From contig NC_092333.1 of the NCBI RefSeq assembly GCF_046630445.1, positions 101,406,501 to 101,470,500 of the forward strand: DNA of 64,000 nt. The letters run 5' to 3'. The notes beneath the pieces were generated by a model, which was not told the origin of the DNA, searched no databases, and was given only the letters and a program-made list of their open reading frames with translations. Made by a program: the position numbers and the translations under genes. This DNA is from Rutidosis leptorrhynchoides. Taxonomy: Eukaryota > Streptophyta > Magnoliopsida > Asterales > Asteraceae. Numbering within the stretch: the first letter of the stretch is position 1; each line of letters starts with the position of its first letter. Shown piece after piece: positions 10,244 through 21,717 of this stretch.

Positions 10244-13200
10244 TGAAATGTTCGTTCATATTGATTATAAACGTTCCATATTAATTGTTTTTGTCACGAG
10301 GTTTTGATTTTTATATGAGACCTTTTTTTAAAGACTGCATTCATTTTTAAAACAACCATAACCTTTATTTTATCGATAAAGGTTTAAAAAGCATTACGTA
10401 GATTATTAAATAATGATAATCTAAAATATACCGTTTACACACGACCATTACATAATGGTTTACAATAAGAATATATTACATCAAAAATAAGTTTCTTGAA
10501 TGCAGTTTTTACATAATATTATACAAGCATGGACTTCAAATCTTGTCCTAATCACCTGAGAATAAACATGCTTAAAACGTCAACAAAAATGTTGGTTGGT
10601 GAGTTATAGGTTTAACCTATATATTATCAAATCATAATAATAGACCACAAGATTTCATATTTCAATATACATTCCATACATAGAGATAAAATTCATTCAT
10701 ATGGTGAACACCTGGTAACCGACATTAACAAGATGCATATAAGAATATCCACTATTATTCCGGGAAATCCTTCGGACATGATAAAAACGAATTCGAAGTA
10801 CTAAAGCATCCGGTACTTTGGATGTGGTTCGTTAGGCCCACTAGATCTATCTTTAGGATTCGCGTCAATTAGTAGATCGGTTTACTAATTCTTAGGTTAC
10901 CAAGCAAAAGGGGCATATTCGGCTTCGATCATTCACCCATATAATGTAGTTTCAATTACTTGTGTCTATTTCGTAAAACATTTATAAAACTGCATGTATT
11001 CTCATCCCAAAATATTAGATTTTAAAAGTGTGACTATAACTCACTTTCACATATTTTTACTTCGTCGGGAAGTAAGACTTGGCCACTGGTCGATTCACGA
11101 ACCTATAACAAATATGTACATATATATCAAAGTATGTTCAAAATATATTTACAATATTTTTAATACGTTTTAATGTTTTAAGTTTATTAAGTCAGCTGTC
11201 CTCGTTAGTAACCTACAACTAGTTGTTCACAATTAGATGTACAGAAATAAATCGATATATATTATCTTGAATCAATCCACGACCCAGTGTATACACGTCT
11301 CAGGCTAGATCACAACTCAAAGTATATATATTTTTGGAATCAACCTCAACCCTGTATAGCTAACTCCAACATTACTGCATATATAGTGTCTATGGTTGTT
11401 CCAAATAATATATATAGATGGGTCGATATGATATGTCAAAACATTTGCATACGTGTCTATGGTATCCCAAGATTACATAATATATTAGAATACATGTATA
11501 ATACAATATAAGTTAACTAGGATATGATTAATATAAATTTGTTACCAATTTTCACGTAGCTACAACCAGCAAAAATATCCAATCTTGTTTTACCCATAAC
11601 TTCTTCGTTTTAAATCCGTTTTGAGTGTTTCAAGTTGCTATGATTTCATATTGAACTTAAGTTTATGAATCTAAACAGAAAAAGTATAAGTTTATAGTCG
11701 GAAATACAGGTTACAAGTCGTTTTTGTAAAGGTAGTCATTTCAGTCGAAAGAACGACGTCTAGATGACCATTTTGGAAAACTTGCTTCCACTTTGAATTT
11801 AACCATGATTTTTGGATATAGTTTCATGTTCATAAGAAAAATCATTTTTCCAGAAGAACAACTTTTAAATCAAAGTTTATCATAGTTTTTAATTAACTAA
11901 CCCAAAACAGCGCGCGGTGTTACTACGACGGCGTATATCCGGTTTTACGGTGTTTTTCGTGTTTTCCGGTTTTAAATCATTAAGTTAGCATATCATATAG
12001 ATATAGAACATATGTTTAGTTGATTTTAAAAGTCAAGTTAGAAGGATTAACTTTTGTTTGCGAACAAGTTTAGAATTAACTAAACTATGTTCTAGTGATT
12101 ACAAGTTTAAACCTTCGAATAAGATAGCTTTATATGTATGAATCGAATGATGTTATGAACATCATTACTACCTCAAGTTTTCTGGATAAAGCTACTGGAA
12201 ATGAGAAAAATGGATCTAGCTTCAAAGGATCCTTGGATGGCTTGAAAGTTCTTGAAGCAGAATCATGACACGAAAACAGTTCAAGTAAAATTTTCACTCG
12301 AAATAAGATTGTTATAGTTATAGAAATTGAATCAAAGTTTGAATATGAGTATTACCTTGTATTAGAAAGATATCTTACTGTAAATAAGAAAGATTTCTTG
12401 AGGTTGGATGATCACTCTACAAGATTGGAAGTAAGCTAGTAAACTTGGAAGTATTCTTGATTTTATGAAACTAGAACTTGTAGAATTTATGAAGAACACT
12501 TAGAACTTGAAGATAGAACTTGAGAGAGATCAATTAGATGAAGAAAATTGAAGAATGAAAGTGTTTGTAGGTGTTTTTGGTCGTTGGTGTATGGATTAGA
12601 TATAAAGGATATGTAATTTTGTTTTCATGTAAATAAGTCATGAATGATTACTCATATTTTTGTAATTTTATGAGATATTTCATGCTAGTTGCCAAATGAT
12701 GGTTTCCACATGTGTTAAGTGACTCACATGGGCTGCTAAGAGCTGATCATTGGAGTGTATCTACCAATAGTACATACATCTAAAAGCTGTGTATTGTACG
12801 AGTACGAATACGGGTGCATACGAGTAGAATTGTTGATGAAACTGAACGAGGATGTAATTGTAAGCATTTTTGTTAAGTAGAAGTATTTTGATAAGTGTCT
12901 TGAAGTCTTTCAAAAGTGTATGAATACATATTAAAACACTACATGTATATACATTTTAACTGAGTCGTTAAGTCATCGTTAGTCGTTACATGTAAATGTT
13001 GTTTTGAAACCTTTAAGTTAACGATCTTGTTAAATGTTGTTAACCCATTGTTTATTATATCTAATGAGGTGTCAAAATAATTACATTATCATGATATTAT
13101 GATGTATTAATATATCTTAATATGATATATATACAATAAAATGTTGTTACAACAATAATCGTTACATATATGTCTCGTTTCGAAAACATTAAGTTAGTAG

Positions 13201-13487
13201 TCTTGTTTTTACATATGTAGTTCATTGTTAATATACTTAATGATATGTTTACTTATCATAATGCCATGTTAACTATATATATCCATATATATGACATCAT
13301 ATTGTTTTTACAAGTTTTAACGTTTGTGAATCACCGGTCAACTTGGGTGGTCAATTGTCTATATGAAACCTATTTCAATTAATCAAGTCTTAACAAGTTT
13401 GATTGCTTAACATGTTGGAAACACTTAATCATGTAAATAACAATTTCATTTAATATATATAAACATTAAAAAGTTCAGGTCACTACA
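10244..13487 (-). mobile_element. Solo LTR of the element 1/2 family (LTR family T)
   Basis: This is 3,244 bp, read on the minus strand from TGTAGTGACCTGAAC (13487) to GAACATTTCA (10244). It is flanked by the perfect TSD GTTTT (10239-10243 and 13488-13492). It is homologous along its length to the LTRs of the two complete elements at 17492 and 46147, but more diverged. It has no internal region or coding capacity. It lies immediately downstream of eS10, so it may supply or disturb that gene's 3' end. Confidence 0.9.
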
Positions 13488-13492
13488 GTTTT

Positions 13493-14379
13493 TATTTATA
13501 GTCTTGCATATGTTTTATGGTTGATGTTGGCATTCTCTACACAAGCTAACAAAAAGATTTTTATGGTTCAGTTGCCCATTGTGTACCCAATAAAGTTCAA
13601 ACTTCATGTTCTACCACATTTTTGGTTCACTATTGTCTGTTCGCGTTTTGCACGTATATTTAACTTCTTAGATTCTTTAAAATCAATCATAAACATATGT
13701 ATTTGTGTATGTTTTGTGTAATGTATATATGTAAAAGTAACATGAAGTACTAGTTAATGATATTCATCTTGTTTGAAAATCGACAATCAACTTCAAAGAA
13801 TTTCAAAAAAATACATAAACATATTATATATATTTTTTTAATAAAAAGTTGAGAAATAAACAATGAACATTTAGAATTACAATTACAAATACAACTAATA
13901 GACAAAATCTTATGAATAGTACTATTCTTTTTTCTAATTTCCACAAACTTAACCCCCTAACTTTTATTAAAATACAAATCGAACTCCCACTTTATACGTA
14001 TATTTTTTTCAACTTCCACAAACTTAACCCTCTAACTTTTATTAAAATACAAATCGAACTCTCACTTTACTAACTTTTTTTTTGTTTAAAATAAAACCCG
14101 AACGCTAAAAGAAGCAACTTTCACAAAAGGAACAACCTTTCAATATTAGATGTCGAAAAAAATTCTTTTTTACAAAATAGATCAAAACTTTTTTTTTAAC
14201 TCGTATTTAAAACGGAGCTCCCGACGCGAAGCGAGAGCTCCACAACTAATTAGAACGTAAAGGATTAATTTAGTAGTGAAAGGTTCGTTACACCTCACTA
14301 AAAGTCCCGAAACAAACCCAAATGTAACCCCAAATTACATCCAAATTCAAACCTCTCCCCAACTCACCAATCCACCATC
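13493..14379. other. Intergenic between solo LTR and GT47 gene, with a 75-bp tandem duplication
   Basis: There are two near-identical 75-bp units starting at 13939 and 14014 (TTCCACAAACTTAACC... AAAATACAAATCGAACTC). Near 14216-14241 an inverted repeat GGAGCTC...GAGAGCTCC surrounds CGACGCGAAGC, a common plant repeat signature. The promoter of the following gene must lie here, but I cannot place a TATA box with confidence. Confidence 0.6.
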
Positions 14380-15702
14380 ATGCCACCACCACAATCCACC
14401 GTCACAATCATCCTCATTATCCTTACCCTAACCACCCTACCACCACCATCACACCAACAACAATCCGATCTAGACTCCGATTGCACCAACCGTTGGATCC
14501 ACATCCGCCACCTCCCACCACCCTTCAACCTCCACATCCTCAACAACTGCTCCTCCACCCACCACCCATTCTCCACCAATTTCTGCCCTTTCGCCACCAA
14601 TCACGGCCTCGGTATCAAAACACACAACCAATCACATTCTTGGTTCCGTACTGACCCATCCCTCCTTGAACTTTTCTTCCACCGTCGTATGCTTGAATAC
14701 CCATGTCTCACCGCCGACCCCACCGCCGCCGACGCCGTCTACCTCCCTTATTATGCCGCCCTTGATTCCCGCCATTACCTCTACGGTCCGGATTACAATT
14801 CCTCCGATCAACACGGCCGCAAATTAGCCAACTTTCTCCGGCAAGATTCACCGGAGATCTGGAATAATCATCTGGGTCATGACCATTTTCTTGTTCTCGC
14901 CGGAAGTGCATGGGATTTTAGTCAACCGTTAAGTAACGGTAACGGCGAGAGTAATCCGAGGTTATGGGGTACTTCTTTTCTTGAATTACCTGAATTTTTT
15001 AATCTAACGGTGTTAACTTTAGAATCTAGAGCATACCCATTTCAAGAAATTTCAATCCCATATCTAACTTCATTTCATCCCCCAAATTTAGCACTTTTCG
15101 AATCATGGATTAAAAGGGTTAAAAGATCTAAAAGAACAACTCTAATGTTATTTGCTGGTGGTGGTGGGATATCGAGTACCCCGAATGTAAGACGCAGTAT
15201 TCGATTAGAATGTGAAATCAATACAAAATTATGTAACTTTGTTGATTGTTCAAATGGGATTTGTGAACATGATCCAATTAAGTTTATGAAACCAATGTTG
15301 CATTCTAGTTTTTGCTTGCAACCTCCTGGTGAGACGCCAACTAGGCGTTCGACGTTTGATAGTATCTTAGCTGGTTGTATACCGGTATTTTTTGAAGATT
15401 TGTCGGCGAAAAAGCAGTACAGGTGGCATTTACCGGAGGATAAATACGAGGAGTTTTCGGTTATGATTCCAAAAGAGGATGTGGTATTTAAAGGGGTGAG
15501 TGTTGTTGAGGTTTTAAAAGGGATACCAACAAGTGAAGTGAGGAATATGAGGGAGAGATTAATTGAAATGATTCCTAGAATTGTTTACAGGAAACATGGT
15601 AGTTCATTGGGTTTAAGGAATAAAAAAGATGCATTTGATATTGCAGTTGAAGGTACACTTCAAAGGATTAAAGCCAGACTTGAAGGTACTAGTGATCAGT
15701 GA
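14380..15702 (+). CDS. GT47 exostosin-family glycosyltransferase, probable xyloglucan galactosyltransferase (GT19/MUR3/XLT2-like)
   Basis: This is a single-exon 440-residue protein, close to the length of the short plant members of this group. The N-terminus has a hydrophobic anchor at about residues 8-20 (VTIILIILTLTTL), so it is probably a type II Golgi membrane protein. The exostosin domain covers most of the rest: CTNRWIHIRHLPPPFN near the start, YYAALDSRHYL, HDHFLVLAGSAWDF, RTTLMLFAGGGG, then the signature HSSFCLQPPGETPTRRSTFD and SILAGCIPVFFEDLSAKKQY (about residues 307-350). Family members transfer galactose onto xyloglucan side chains in cell-wall synthesis; which linkage this one makes cannot be read from the sequence. 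The start ATG is the first in frame. Base composition is odd: the first third is strongly C-rich at third codon positions and the rest AT-rich, a 5'-3' gradient. Confidence 0.92.
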   Translation: MPPPQSTVTIILIILTLTTLPPPSHQQQSDLDSDCTNRWIHIRHLPPPFNLHILNNCSSTHHPFSTNFCPFATNHGLGIKTHNQSHSWFRTDPSLLELFFHRRMLEYPCLTADPTAADAVYLPYYAALDSRHYLYGPDYNSSDQHGRKLANFLRQDSPEIWNNHLGHDHFLVLAGSAWDFSQPLSNGNGESNPRLWGTSFLELPEFFNLTVLTLESRAYPFQEISIPYLTSFHPPNLALFESWIKRVKRSKRTTLMLFAGGGGISSTPNVRRSIRLECEINTKLCNFVDCSNGICEHDPIKFMKPMLHSSFCLQPPGETPTRRSTFDSILAGCIPVFFEDLSAKKQYRWHLPEDKYEEFSVMIPKEDVVFKGVSVVEVLKGIPTSEVRNMRERLIEMIPRIVYRKHGSSLGLRNKKDAFDIAVEGTLQRIKARLEGTSDQ

Positions 15703-16112
15703 CAGAGTTTGTAAACATTTTGTTTGTAATTTAATGTTTAAATATAAATATATGTTGGTTTACTCTAATTTGCAACTCAATTACACTAAACAATTGCACC
15801 ATTAAACACTGATGAAAGTATGAAACCAATAACAACCAATGAATCATCGACACAATCGATGAAAGCCTATTGAACGAACCAAAGTAAGCCCCTTAATCCC
15901 ACCGCCACCAAGAACTGCATCCTAACATCTTAGAAGACCATAAATCAACCGTATATACGGCAGAAACCCAAAACATATGTGGCATTCGGTAACAAAAGTA
16001 GTGTCCCATATATGAGAATTTTGGACTGAAAAAATAATCATGAACATTTTAAAACACTTACCAGTAAGATAAAAAAATTTCTTTAAGTATAAAGTAAAGC
16101 AAAAATACAAAT
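15703..16112. other. 3' flank of the GT47 gene; no gene seen
   Basis: This includes the probable 3' UTR, with AT-rich AATATAAATATATG around 15740 as a possible polyadenylation region. A reading frame here on the minus strand exists only because it runs through the tRNA gene. Confidence 0.5.
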
Positions 16113-16184
16113 CGCTGTTGCCGGGGATCGAACCCGGGTCACCCGCGTGACAGGCGGGAATACTTAGCACTATGCTACAACGAC
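16113..16184 (-). tRNA. tRNA-Asp (GUC), slightly degenerate
   Basis: This is a 72-nt cloverleaf on the minus strand with anticodon GTC in CCTGTCACG, an intact anticodon stem, a good T arm and B box (GGTTCGATCCC), and no intron. Two departures from the usual plant tRNA-Asp are visible. The 3' acceptor strand reads CAACAGC instead of CAACGGC, giving a C-A mismatch at pair 3-70. The D loop reads AGTGCTAAG instead of AGTGGTAAG, losing the conserved G19 within the A box. It may therefore be weakly expressed or a pseudogene. Confidence 0.85.
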
Positions 16185-16880
16185 AATTTTTGTTTTGTCA
16201 CTTTAAATATCAATTTTTTAAATACAAATTATATATAAATGATAGATTAAATTCAGTAACTTATTGCTAGTTTTGTCGTGGCTCATAGTTTCACCAAATA
16301 ACATAACACTTTTAATTCATTAGACCACACATAACGCGCGGTTGTTAACCCCTTTGCTCATGAGGTGTCACCACAAAAGCCGGAATGGGTGGTTTGTTGG
16401 CTTTTGTTACGGAAAAACGCAGAGGAGAGAGTGGCGGCAAGGGACGTGGCGCGTTGTGATTGGTTATGAGTATTTTCTCTCTCCCATTTTTAATTATTTA
16501 CACCTCAAATACCAATCAAATTTTACCACATCACCGACAAACTTCTTACAAAAGCCACCCATTACAACTCTCCTCTTTCCCTGCCATGGTCCAGTCACTG
16601 ACTTGCCCCAAAAAGTGCACCTCATTCACTCTACGTCACAGCCACCATTATCCGTGGTCTTATGATGACAGACACGAACATATACTTACATACCCTATCA
16701 TTACACGTTACTAATTAACCATCAAAAATGAATTCCAACGTTTATTTTTTCACGCTCAATAAAATAAAAATAAAGATTATAACCATTCGGGAAGACTTCA
16801 TCATTCATCAAATAAATGAAGTCTCAAATAAAACGTACAAGCACCGATAAGAAACTGTCGAGCTCAACTACAACAGAAGA
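16185..16880. other. Intergenic with a MITE-like inverted-repeat block
   Basis: AATGGGTGG...CTTTTG near 16384-16406 is the inverse of CAAAAGCCACCCATT at about 16549-16563, and GGAGAGAGTGG pairs roughly with ACTCTCCTCTT. This suggests a small foldback element between about 16350 and 16600. No terminal duplication is clear. Reading frames in the block look accidental. Confidence 0.4.
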
Positions 16881-17094
16881 GGGTGCCCAATGAAGCACAC
16901 CACCCGGTTCAATTCCTGGCAATGCCAAATTGTTCAAAAAGAACGTGTGACTAGAGGGTGCGCATAATGCGCAATTCACCCGGTACCAGGTCTCTCGCTC
17001 GGGGGCTTGATTACCCGGGTTTTACCTTCTATGGGGGAGCCAATGTGCTCGTTCATATAAGGATTTCTTCGCTTACCAATAAAATAATAATAAT
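16881..17094 (+). mobile_element. SINE, 214 bp, with perfect 15-bp TSD
   Basis: It is flanked by AACTACAACAGAAGA at 16866-16880 and 17095-17109. It starts GGGTGCCCAATGAAGC and has a B-box-like GGTTCAATTCC. It ends in the AT-rich tail AATAAAATAATAATAAT, typical of a retroposed pol III-derived element. It is a different family from the SINE at 2446-5726. Confidence 0.85.
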
Positions 17095-17491
17095 AACTAC
17101 AACAGAAGAAACCAAACTTTGAGCTCCCAACCTAGGAACTAACGAAGCAAACACACTAGAGTACACGATAACACAACATGAAGAAGAAAAAAGATAACAG
17201 GGTAAAAGAGGGCACCCAATCAAAGTGCCGACAAAAAATTAGGAAACATTTATGTAACATCCTCAATCGGGCCTAGCTGTAAGATTACTAAATTGCCCTT
17301 AAGTTAGTATTGTGTTATTATATGCTTTTATTTTTATTTAATGTTTACTATTATTTGATGATGTGGTTAGGATCAGTTTGTGACAAGGGTCACAGAACAG
17401 GTTTGTTTATTTAATTTGGACTTCGTTTGGGTTGCCAAATGATGTACGAAAGATATCAGATAACTGATAAATACCCGTGTGTTGCACAGTG

Positions 17492-20400
17492 TGTAGTGAC
17501 CCGAACTTTTTCATGTTTATATATATTAATTTAGATTGATATTTACATGATTAAATGTTTCCAACATGTTAAGCAATCAAACTTGTTAAGACTTGATTAA
17601 TTGAAATATGTTTCATATAGACAATTGACCACCCAAGTTGACCGATGATTCACGAACGTTAAAACTTGTAAAAACTATATGATGACATATATATGGATAT
17701 ATATATAGTTAACATGATACTATGATAAGTAAACATATTATTAAGTATATTAACAATGAACTACATATGTAAAAACAAGACTACTAACTTAATGATTTTT
17801 AAACGAGACATATATGTAACGATTATCGTTGTAAAGACATTTAATGTATATATATCATATTAAGAGATATTCATACATGATAATATCATGATAATATAAT
17901 AATTTAAAATCTCATTTGATATTATAAACATTGGGTTAACAACATTTAACAAGATCGTTAACCTAAAGGTTTCAAAACAACACTTACATGTAACGACTAA
18001 CGATGACTTAACGACTCAGTTAAAATGTATATACATGTAGTGTTTTAATATGTATTTATACACTTTTGGAAGACTTCAATACACTTATCAAAATACTTCT
18101 ACTTAACAAAAATGCTTACAATTACATCCTCGTTCAGTTTCATCAACAATTCTACTCGTATGCACCCGTATTCGTACTCGTACAATACACAGCTTTTAGA
18201 TGTATGTACTATTGGTATATACACTCTAATGATCAGCTCTTAGCAGCCCATGTGAGTCACCTAATACATGTGGGAACCATCATTTGGCAACTAGCATGAA
18301 ATATCTCATAAAATTACAAAAATATGAGTAATCATTCATGACTTATTTACATGAAAACAAAATTACATATCCTTTATATCTAATCCATACACCAACGACC
18401 AAAAACACCTACAAACACTTTCATTCTTCAATTTTCTTCATCTAATTGATCTCTCTCAAGTTCTATCTTCAAGTTCTATCTTCAAGTTCTAAGTGTTCTT
18501 CATAAATTCTACAAGTTCTAGTTACATAAAATCAAGAATACTTTCAAGTTTGCTAGCTCACTTCCAATCTTGTAAGGTGATCATCCAACATCAAGAAATC
18601 TTTGTTTCTTACAGTAGGTTATCATTCTAATACAAGGTAATAATCATATTCAAACTTTGGTTCAATTTCTATAACTATAATAATCTTATTTCAAGTGATG
18701 ATCTTACTTGAACTTGTTTTCGTGTCATGATTCTGCTTCAAGAACTTCGAGCCATCCAAGGATCCGTTGAAGCTAGATCCATTTTTCTCTTTTCCAGTAG
18801 GTTTATCCAAGGAACTTAAGGTAGTAATGATGTTCATAACATCATTCGATTCATACATATAAAGCTATCTTATTCGAAGGTTTAAACTTGTAATAACTAG
18901 AACATAGTTTAGTTAATTCTAAACTTGTTCGCAAACAAAAGTTAATCCTTCTAACTTGACTTTTAAAATCAACTAAACACATGTTCTATATCTATATGAT
19001 ATGCTAACTTAATGATTTAAAACCTGGAAACACGAAAAACACCGTAAAACCGGATTTACGCCGTCGTAGTAACACCGCGGGCTGTTTTGGGTTAGTTAAT
19101 TAAAAACTATGATAAACTTTGATTTAAAAGTTGTTATTCTGAGAAAATGATTTTTATTATGAACATGAAACTATATCCAAAAATTATGGTTAAACTCAAA
19201 GTGGAAGTATGTTTTCTAAAATGGTCATCTAGACGTCGTTCTTTCGACTGAAATGACTACCTTTACAAAAACGACTTGTAACTTATTTTTTCGACTATAA
19301 ACCTATACTTTTTCTGTTTAGATTCATAAAATAGAGTTCAATATGAAACCATAGCAATTTGATTCACTCAAAACGGATTTAAAATGAAGAAGTTATAGGT
19401 AAAACAAGATTGGATAATTTTTCTCATTTTAGCTACGTGAAAATTGGTAACAAATCTATTCCAACCATAACTTAATCAACTTGTATTATATATTATGTAA
19501 TCTTGAGATACCATAGACACGTATACAATGTTTCGACCTATCATGTCGACACATCTATATATATTTCGGAACAACCATAGACACTCTATATGTGAATGTT
19601 GGAGTTAGCTATACAGGGTTGAGGTTGATTCCAAAATATATATAGTTTGAGTTGTGATCAATACTGAGATACGTATATACTGGGTCGTGGATTGATTCAA
19701 GATAATATTTATCGATTTATTTCTGTACATCTAATTGTGGACAACTAGTTGTAGGTTACTAACGAGGACAGCTGACTTAATAAACTTAAAACATCAAAAT
19801 ATATTAAAAGTGCTGTAAATATATTTTGAACATACTTTGATATATATGTATATATTGTTATAGGTTCGTGAATCAACCAGTGGCCAAGTCTTACTTCCCG
19901 ACGAAGTAAAAATCTGTGAAAGTGAGTTATAGTCCCACTTTTAAAATCTAATATTTTTGGGATGAGAATACATGCAGGTTTTATAAATGATTTACAAAAT
20001 AGACACAAGTACGTGAAACTACATTCTATGGTTGAATTATCGAAATCGAATATGCCCCTTTTTATTAAGTCTGGTAATCTAAGAATTAGGGAACAGACAC
20101 CCTAATTGACGCGAATCCTAAAGATAGATCTATTGGGCCTAACAAACCCCATCCAAAGTACCGGATGCTTTAGTACTTCGAAATTTATATCATATCCGAA
20201 GGGTGTCCCGGAATGATGGGGATATTCTTATATATGCATCTTGTTAATGTCGGTTACCAGGTGTTCACCATATGAATGATTTTTATCTCTATGTATGGGA
20301 TGTGTATTGAAATATGAAATCTTGTGGTCTATTATTATGATTTGATATATATATAGGTTAAACCTATAACTCACCAACATTTTTTGTTGACGTTTTAAGC

Positions 20401-20757
20401 ATGTTTATTCTCAGGTGATTATTAAGAGCTTCCGCTGTCGCATACTTAAATAAGGACGAGATTTGGAGTCCATGCTTGTATGATATTGTGTAAAAACTGC
20501 ATTCAAGAAACTTAATTTGTTGTAACATATTTGTATTGTAAACCATTATGTTATGGTCGTGTGTAAACAGGATATTTTAGATTATCATTATTTGATAATC
20601 TACGTAAAGATTTTTAAACCTTTATTGATGAAATAAAGGTTATGGTTTGTTTTAAAATGAATGCAGTCTTTGAAAAACGTCTCATATAGAGGTTAAAACC
20701 TCGCAACAAAATCAATTAATATGGAACGTTTTTAATCAATAAGAACGGGACATTTCA
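17492..20757 (+). repeat. Element 1 5' LTR
   Basis: This is 3,266 bp, TGTAGTGACCCG...GGGACATTTCA. It carries an extra 13-bp unit (AAGTTCTATCTTC) near 18460-18490 compared with the 3' LTR. Short reading frames in it recur in every LTR of the family and show no protein features. Confidence 0.95.
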
Positions 20758-20759
20758 GT

Positions 20760-20771
20760 TGGTATCCGAGC
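20760..20771 (+). other. Element 1 primer-binding site
   Basis: TGGTATCCGAGC lies two bases after the LTR. It differs at one base from the complement of the plant initiator tRNA-Met 3' end. Confidence 0.85.
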
Positions 20772-20966
20772 GTTGGTCTTAGAGAACCAGAATTTTGCAT
20801 TAGTGTGTCTTATCGAGTTTTTTAGGATGCATTAGTGAGTCTGGACTTCGACCGTGTTTACTTGAAAAATGATTGCTTAACAAATTTTGTTGGAAACTAT
20901 ATATTTTTACCATGAGAATATTATGTGATATATTAATCTCTTAACTCTTTTGATATTATGTGATAG

Positions 20967-21581
20967 ATGTCTACCTCTAGAACAAGTCCCATTGACTCAC
21001 CTAATAATAATGAAGAGTCAAATGTAAATTGGAATGATTCGTGGACTGATTCACAAGTTCCCGAAGAGGAACCGGAAGAAGAGTCGGAACCGGAAGAAGA
21101 ATCGAAACCGGAAGAAGAATCGGAACCGGATGAAGAAATAGAACCGGTGGGGGAAATAATAAAACGGTTAAGTAAAAGAGAATCCTCAACCAACCGACCA
21201 AGGTTAATTATGGTCAATGGTGTTTCCGCCAAGGAAGCAAAATATTGGGAGGATTACCAATTCTCTGATGAATCGGATTCCGACGAGAATTCCGATGATG
21301 TTATAGAAATTACCCCAACTGAATTTAAAAAGGCAAAAGAAAATAATAAGGGAAAGGGCATAAAAATAGAGAAATCTAATTCCAACCCCGATGAACTTTA
21401 TATGTATCGTCAACCCCCGAAGTCCTTAAGTTGTAACAATGACCTGGGAACCTCTAAACCACCAGGTTTTTCTAAACCAATGTGGATAACGACGGCTCGT
21501 ATTAGGGGAACATCATATATCTCTAGAAACTTGGCAAAACGAACCAAAACCGAACAAGAAGAAACGAGCGAGTCGGAATAA
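20967..21581 (+). CDS. Element 1 ORF A: acidic Glu/Pro/Ser-rich protein of unknown function
   Basis: This 204-residue frame starts about 195 nt after the PBS. Residues 25-60 are an acidic tract of PEEESE-type repeats. A conserved middle follows (LIMVNGVSAKEAKYWEDYQF, then DESDSDENSDD), and the C-terminal half is basic (KKAKENNKGKGIKIEK; NLAKRTKTEQEE). No domain is recognised and there is no membrane segment. The homologue in element 2 (49793-50308) is cut short by a stop at residue 172. The repeat number differs between copies by in-frame changes. Two members retaining this frame argues it is a real element gene, possibly a nucleic-acid or chromatin binding accessory protein, but that is a guess. 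Confidence 0.6.
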   Translation: MSTSRTSPIDSPNNNEESNVNWNDSWTDSQVPEEEPEEESEPEEESKPEEESEPDEEIEPVGEIIKRLSKRESSTNRPRLIMVNGVSAKEAKYWEDYQFSDESDSDENSDDVIEITPTEFKKAKENNKGKGIKIEKSNSNPDELYMYRQPPKSLSCNNDLGTSKPPGFSKPMWITTARIRGTSYISRNLAKRTKTEQEETSESE

Positions 21582-21717
21582 GATAGTTATATTCGTGTGG
21601 TGTAATATATGTAATATAGTGTGCTTATGCTTTATGATATATGTAAAAATTGCTTGTATTAATAAGTATTTTTTTATGAATCTAACTCTTGTCTATTTTA
21701 CAGTATAAAAACACAAA

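Noticed and set aside
14364-14911. Antisense frames under the start of the GT47 gene
   Set aside because: They are shadows of the C-rich coding sequence, without domains of their own.
15922-16170. An 82-residue minus-strand frame with CHAGDPGSIPGN
   Set aside because: It is the translation of the tRNA-Asp gene, a known artefact.
18066-20008. Short reading frames in the element 1 LTR (60-90 residues), repeated in other LTRs
   Set aside because: They recur only because the LTRs are copies. They lack protein features and decay freely in the older copies.
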